DNA of 64,000 nucleotides from Candidatus Paracaedibacteraceae bacterium (GTDB lineage Bacteria > Pseudomonadota > Alphaproteobacteria > Paracaedibacterales > CAIOTO01), in assembly GCA_030694965.1 (NCBI GenBank), contig JAUYTZ010000018.1, forward strand, positions 239,757 through 303,756, written 5' to 3'. The notes beneath the pieces were generated by a model. The model saw nothing but the letters and a program-made list of their open reading frames with translations. It searched no databases and was not told the origin of the DNA. This document shows positions 59,786 through 64,000 of the stretch, one piece after another (within the stretch, counting starts at the first letter, position 1; each line of letters starts with the position of its first letter). A program made the translations under genes and the position numbers.

Positions 59786-60528
59786 GAGGGCGCAGTGAGT
59801 TATGGTTGCGTAGGCAAGCATCAAAAAATCCTAAGTATCGCATCATTTGCTTTCCACACGCCGGAGGAGCATCTTTATTCTTTAGAAAATGGGGAGAAAA
59901 CCTTCCAAATTCTGAAGTTTATTCAGTATGTTATCCAGGTAGAGCTGAACGTATAGAAGAAGAACAGCCCACAGATTTGCGAGAGCTTGCATTAGAAATA
60001 GCAAAATCCATAGAACCTCTTTCAGATATTCCTTTAGTGCTGTTTGGGCATAGTATGGGAGCTGCTGTGGCTTTAGAAACAGCAAGATCCCTTGAAGAAA
60101 AAGGTGTAGAAATTGTCCATCTTTTTGCTTCGGGATCTCGAAATGGTGGATTGCCTAAAAAAGAAAGTTATGTGGAAAAAGATGATGGGAGTCTTTGTAA
60201 ACATCTTGTTGAAATGGGAGGAACAGACCCTGACGTTATAAATGACCCTTTGTTTTTAGACCTTGTGCTTCCTTCTATTCGTGCAGATGGAAAAATGTTT
60301 AATGAATATAACATGAGGATTGAGCCAACACTTAAATGTTCGGTAACAACAATTTACGGAAATACTGATACGCATGTAGATATGCGTCCATGGCGAGAAA
60401 TTGCCCCAGGTAAATTTAGCGAAGAATGTGTCCCAGGCGGCCATTTTTATCTAACTTCTAAGCCCCCTTACAACCTTGTTAAGCAGATTGTGCAAATGGC
60501 TGTGAGTGCAAAAATGAAAGCTAATTAG
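59782..60528 (+). CDS. Type II thioesterase (GrsT-like alpha/beta hydrolase)
   Basis: FPHAGGASLFFRKW; YPGRAERIEE; LFGHSMGAAVALE; GGHFYL; ATGA overlap with the NRPS gene. Confidence 0.93.
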   Translation: MRGRSELWLRRQASKNPKYRIICFPHAGGASLFFRKWGENLPNSEVYSVCYPGRAERIEEEQPTDLRELALEIAKSIEPLSDIPLVLFGHSMGAAVALETARSLEEKGVEIVHLFASGSRNGGLPKKESYVEKDDGSLCKHLVEMGGTDPDVINDPLFLDLVLPSIRADGKMFNEYNMRIEPTLKCSVTTIYGNTDTHVDMRPWREIAPGKFSEECVPGGHFYLTSKPPYNLVKQIVQMAVSAKMKAN

Positions 60529-60547
60529 TTATAAAGAGGAATAAAAC

Positions 60548-61873
60548 ATGAGCAACGTTTCAGCTATGATTAAAAAAAGTGAAGTTGATTATTCCACAGA
60601 GAAAATCCAAGAGAGAAATAATATATTTGTTTGTCATCCTTGGTCGCCAATGAATACCAATCATTCAAAACTTATGTTATTTAGAGGAAAGGGTTATAGG
60701 GTTTGGGATGTAAACGGTAAAAGTTATATAGACTGTTGTTCGTTAAATTCAACGTGTGGATATGCTAATGATGATATTTCAAAACCCATATATCAACAAC
60801 TTTTAAAATTTCACGGAATAGATTTATCACTAGCAAGTAATGAACCCGTTGGTGAACTTTCAGAAAAGTTGGCTTCTCTTCTGCCTAAAGAGTTGAGTAG
60901 AACTTTGTTTGTGAATAGCGGTTCTGAAGGTGTTGAAGCAGCTATTTTTATTGCGGCATCATATTGGGAACAAATAGAACAACCTCGATATAGGTTGGTT
61001 TCTTTTGCTGATGGATATCACGGGTCAACTTTTGGGGCTCGAAGTATATCTCAATTGCCACGAATTGTTCAACCTTTTGGCTCCTTGATTTCATCTACAT
61101 ATGTTCAGCTTCCTGCTGCATCTAAGGATATGCGTAAACCAGAATTACTCGCTTCTCTTTTGGAAAAATTTGAAAAGGCTTTAAAGAATGAAGAACAGCC
61201 TCCTATGGCTGTGATCGTTGAGCCATTTTTGAATGTAGGGGGCAGTGTACAGTTTCCTGTAGGGTTCCTTGCTGGCTTACGTAAATTATGCGATGAAGCG
61301 GGGGCTTTACTGATTCTTGACGAAGTGTTTACTGCTTATGCGCGCACAGGTAAGATGTTTGCCTTTGAGCATGAGAGCATAACACCAGATATTTTGGTGT
61401 CTAGTAAAGGTCTCGCAGGTGGATATATGCCAATAACAGCTGTAACCATGAAGGAAAAAATTCACGCTACTTTTGATAAAGACATTCATATTGGAGGAGT
61501 GCGTTATGGACATACAACTTCTGGTCACGCAGTGGCATGTGTTGCAGCCCTTGCTACTTTAGATCTTATTGAACGTGAAAATCTTTGTGAAAGAGCTGAA
61601 CTTTTTGGCAAACAGCTAATTAGCGAATTTTCTGTTTTTGCTGGAAGAGGAGATATTATTGATGTGCGAGGTATAGGGCTAATTTTTGTTATTGAAATGT
61701 CGTCATATGAAATGTGTTCTAAATTTAAGTTTCTTGCTCAGGAGAAAGGGCTTCTTGTACGTCAAAGCGGCGTTACTATAAAAGTTGTTCCTCCATTAAT
61801 AGTTGATAGCCAAGGAATTGAGGAAATTTCGCACATTATAAAACTCTGTTTAGAGCAAGGGGGATTCATCTAA
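60548..61873 (+). CDS. Class III PLP-dependent aminotransferase
   Basis: FVNSGSEGVEAAIFIA; DGYHGSTFGARS; LILDEVFTAYARTGKMFAFEHESITPDILVSSKGLAGGYMPI. Confidence 0.92.
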   Translation: MSNVSAMIKKSEVDYSTEKIQERNNIFVCHPWSPMNTNHSKLMLFRGKGYRVWDVNGKSYIDCCSLNSTCGYANDDISKPIYQQLLKFHGIDLSLASNEPVGELSEKLASLLPKELSRTLFVNSGSEGVEAAIFIAASYWEQIEQPRYRLVSFADGYHGSTFGARSISQLPRIVQPFGSLISSTYVQLPAASKDMRKPELLASLLEKFEKALKNEEQPPMAVIVEPFLNVGGSVQFPVGFLAGLRKLCDEAGALLILDEVFTAYARTGKMFAFEHESITPDILVSSKGLAGGYMPITAVTMKEKIHATFDKDIHIGGVRYGHTTSGHAVACVAALATLDLIERENLCERAELFGKQLISEFSVFAGRGDIIDVRGIGLIFVIEMSSYEMCSKFKFLAQEKGLLVRQSGVTIKVVPPLIVDSQGIEEISHIIKLCLEQGGFI

Positions 61874-63228
61874 TGGAAATACAAAAAGATGCAACGAAAG
61901 AAAAAGAGTCTTTTAATGCTTTAAATACATCTCGTATCTTGGATTCTATTAATTTAAAGAGAGCTAATAAGGATCTACCTTCAGAAATGATCGAATCTAT
62001 TATTAAAGATTTTGTAGCTGATCGTATTCCAGATTACCAAATGTCCGCATGGCTAGCTACGGTAGCTACTGCTGGAATGTCTTTGGATGAGATTGAGTCT
62101 CTTACTCGTGCTTATGTTTCAGGAGGAGGGTCTCTTGATCATTCCACACTTGGTCAAAAAGTTGTAGATAAACACAGCACTGGGGGCGTTGGTGATAAAG
62201 TTACCTTTATAGTAGTGCCTATTGTTTCTGCTTGCGGAGTTCCTGTCGTGAAAATTAGTGGGCGCGGCCTTGGTCATGCTGGTGGAACATTGGATAAGTT
62301 GGAGTCAATAGCTGGATTAAAAGTGAATCTTACAGCAAAGGAGATTTCTAATGTTATTAATAAAACAGGTATGGTGATGACGGGACAAAGTGCTAACTTA
62401 GTGCCCGGTGATAAGGCCACATACCAATTAAGAGATATTTCTGGCTCTGTTGAAAGCATACCTCTTATTGCAGCGAGTATTATCAGTAAAAAAGTTGCTA
62501 CGGGAGCTGATTGCTTGGTCCTAGATGTAAAAACGGGATCAGGTGCTCTTATCCAAGACTACCAAGGGGCAAATGAGTTAGCAGAAATAATGATAAAGCT
62601 TGCAGAACGTTTTGGCATTAAATGCAGAGCTGTTATAAGTGATATGAGCCAGCCACTGGGGTATGCGGTAGGTAATGCTCTTGAAGTTAAAGAAGCTATT
62701 GAAGTTTTGAAAGGTTCTGATATTCCTGGGCTTACAGAATTGTGTGTGGAGTTGTCAAGATTAATGCTTCAAATTGCAAAACCTGAGTTAACGGATGTTG
62801 ATGCAAGAAATAAAGTTATACATGCTATTTCATCAGGCTTAGCTTATGAAAAATTTATCAACTGGGCTTGTGCTCAAGGGGCAGATGGAAAGCAATTACT
62901 TGAGCCCAACACACTACCTACTGCAAAATACGTGATTTCGATTAAAGCAAATAAATCTGGATGGGTTCAATATGTTAATTCACGAACAATTGGGAATGCT
63001 GTTTTAGAGCTTGGGGCGAATCGGAAACTAGAAGGATCAGTCATTGATCATTCAGTTGGAGTCATTATTAGAAAGCATGTAGGTGACAGAGTAGTAGAAA
63101 ATGAAGAAATCGCTGAGATTCATTATAATAAGGCAAATATTGATATCTCAAAGAAAATGATTCTTTCAGCATTTAGTATTGGTAATGATCGACCAAATAT
63201 TCAACCTATCATACACCGAATAATATAG
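61873..63228 (+). CDS. Thymidine/pyrimidine-nucleoside phosphorylase
   Basis: DKHSTGGVGDKVTFIVVPIVSACGVPVVKISGRGLGHAGGTLDKLESI; LDVKTGSGALIQ; TAATGG overlap with the aminotransferase. Confidence 0.93.
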   Translation: MEIQKDATKEKESFNALNTSRILDSINLKRANKDLPSEMIESIIKDFVADRIPDYQMSAWLATVATAGMSLDEIESLTRAYVSGGGSLDHSTLGQKVVDKHSTGGVGDKVTFIVVPIVSACGVPVVKISGRGLGHAGGTLDKLESIAGLKVNLTAKEISNVINKTGMVMTGQSANLVPGDKATYQLRDISGSVESIPLIAASIISKKVATGADCLVLDVKTGSGALIQDYQGANELAEIMIKLAERFGIKCRAVISDMSQPLGYAVGNALEVKEAIEVLKGSDIPGLTELCVELSRLMLQIAKPELTDVDARNKVIHAISSGLAYEKFINWACAQGADGKQLLEPNTLPTAKYVISIKANKSGWVQYVNSRTIGNAVLELGANRKLEGSVIDHSVGVIIRKHVGDRVVENEEIAEIHYNKANIDISKKMILSAFSIGNDRPNIQPIIHRII

Positions 63229-63323
63229 AAGTATAGTTTGTAATGACGGCTTCGCTTCTCTTTTGTTTGGTTTTTTGCGACATTTCACAATTTTTCTTAA
63301 GTTTTTAGATAGGCGCTAAAGTT

Positions 63324-64000
63324 ATGTTTAAAAAGTTATCTGTTTATTTTGAGCAGTTAGTGGATCCTTACCCACAAGCTTTACCTTTTTTTAAGTCAAG
63401 TAGCCTTATGAAATTTATATGGTTGTGTTCAGATGGATTAAAAAAATATATTATAGCTATGACAGTACTTACTATGATAGTAGGCGTACTTGAAGCCTTG
63501 ATTTTTTCCTACCTAGGTGAAATTGTTAACCTTCTTAGCTCAATAAATCCATCACAACTTTGGGTCGATTGCGGTAAAAGTTTGATTGTATTATCTTGTT
63601 TATTACTACTTAGTCCTTTTCCAGTTGCTGCATTAACACTTTTTAAATTTCAGACTATTCAAGGCAACTTTCCGATGAGGCTGCGATGGAACTTTCATAG
63701 GCTTCTTTTAAATCAGAGTATGGAGTTCTTTCAAAAAGAGTTTTCAGGTGGTGTTGCCACTAAGGTGATGCAAACAGCTCTGGCCGTAAGAGGTATTGTT
63801 ATTGCGTTTTTAGATATATTTGTTTATGTTCTTATTTATTTTTTCTCTGCGGCAATGGTTTTGTATAGCTTTGATTTTTGGCTGTTGTTGCCATTTTCTA
63901 TTTGGTTAGGGCTTTACCTTGCCGTTTGCGCTTTTTTTCTACCACGATTGACCAGGGTGGCTAATGAACAGGCTGACGCTAGGTCTTTAACAACTGGTCG
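63324..64000 (+). CDS. ABC transporter transmembrane region (3' end outside window)
   Basis: Open frame from ATG 63324 to window end: MFKKLSVYFEQLVDPYPQALPFFKSSSLMKFIWLCSDGLKKYIIAMTVLTMIVGVLEALIFSYLGEIVNLL..., resembling the ABC exporter TMD fold. Confidence 0.8.
   Translation, partial: MFKKLSVYFEQLVDPYPQALPFFKSSSLMKFIWLCSDGLKKYIIAMTVLTMIVGVLEALIFSYLGEIVNLLSSINPSQLWVDCGKSLIVLSCLLLLSPFPVAALTLFKFQTIQGNFPMRLRWNFHRLLLNQSMEFFQKEFSGGVATKVMQTALAVRGIVIAFLDIFVYVLIYFFSAAMVLYSFDFWLLLPFSIWLGLYLAVCAFFLPRLTRVANEQADARSLTTG

Noticed and set aside
59882-60085. Minus ORFs within the thioesterase/NRPS genes (e.g. 59882-60085, 58900-59121, 60256-60444)
   Set aside because: Antisense to well-supported CDSs, no motifs.
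44408-64000. Integrase, transposase, CRISPR array or toxin-antitoxin pair in the accessory region
   Set aside because: None seen; no regularly spaced repeats and no recognisable recombinase motifs.

Overview
AT-rich bacterial chromosome segment. Gene content (hslVU, BamF-like/DUF3035 lipoprotein, long-form Icd, DprA, SecA, rpmF-plsX-fabH, surE-nlpD-like) suggests an alphaproteobacterium, possibly host-associated; this placement is inference. About 1-44.4 kb is mostly ordinary housekeeping sequence. Oddities there include a truncated azoR relic ending in a perfect hairpin, a huge T/A/P-repeat secreted protein, a PlsC fusion, a G10 tract upstream of lspA, and two ClpX-like AAA+ ATPases with export or anchor signals next to hslVU. 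A tRNA-Glu(CUC) at 44.33 kb marks the start of an accessory region that runs to the window end. It contains: two paralogous exported methyltransferase-like proteins, an MFS transporter, three LamG/ConA-like proteins, a SAM methyltransferase, a redoxin and an SDR (these three with N-terminal signal-like segments), an ABC exporter, an isopenicillin-N-synthase-like oxygenase, and an operon of NRPS A-T didomain, type II thioesterase, class III aminotransferase, pyrimidine-nucleoside phosphorylase and a second, truncated ABC transporter. A diverged ~130-bp repeat (~70% identical by eye) lies at nearly the same distance upstream of the first gene of the accessory region and of the NRPS gene, which suggests shared regulation or origin. 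The best candidate for an undescribed system is this 44.7-64 kb region. All family calls come from reading motifs by eye; no searches were run.
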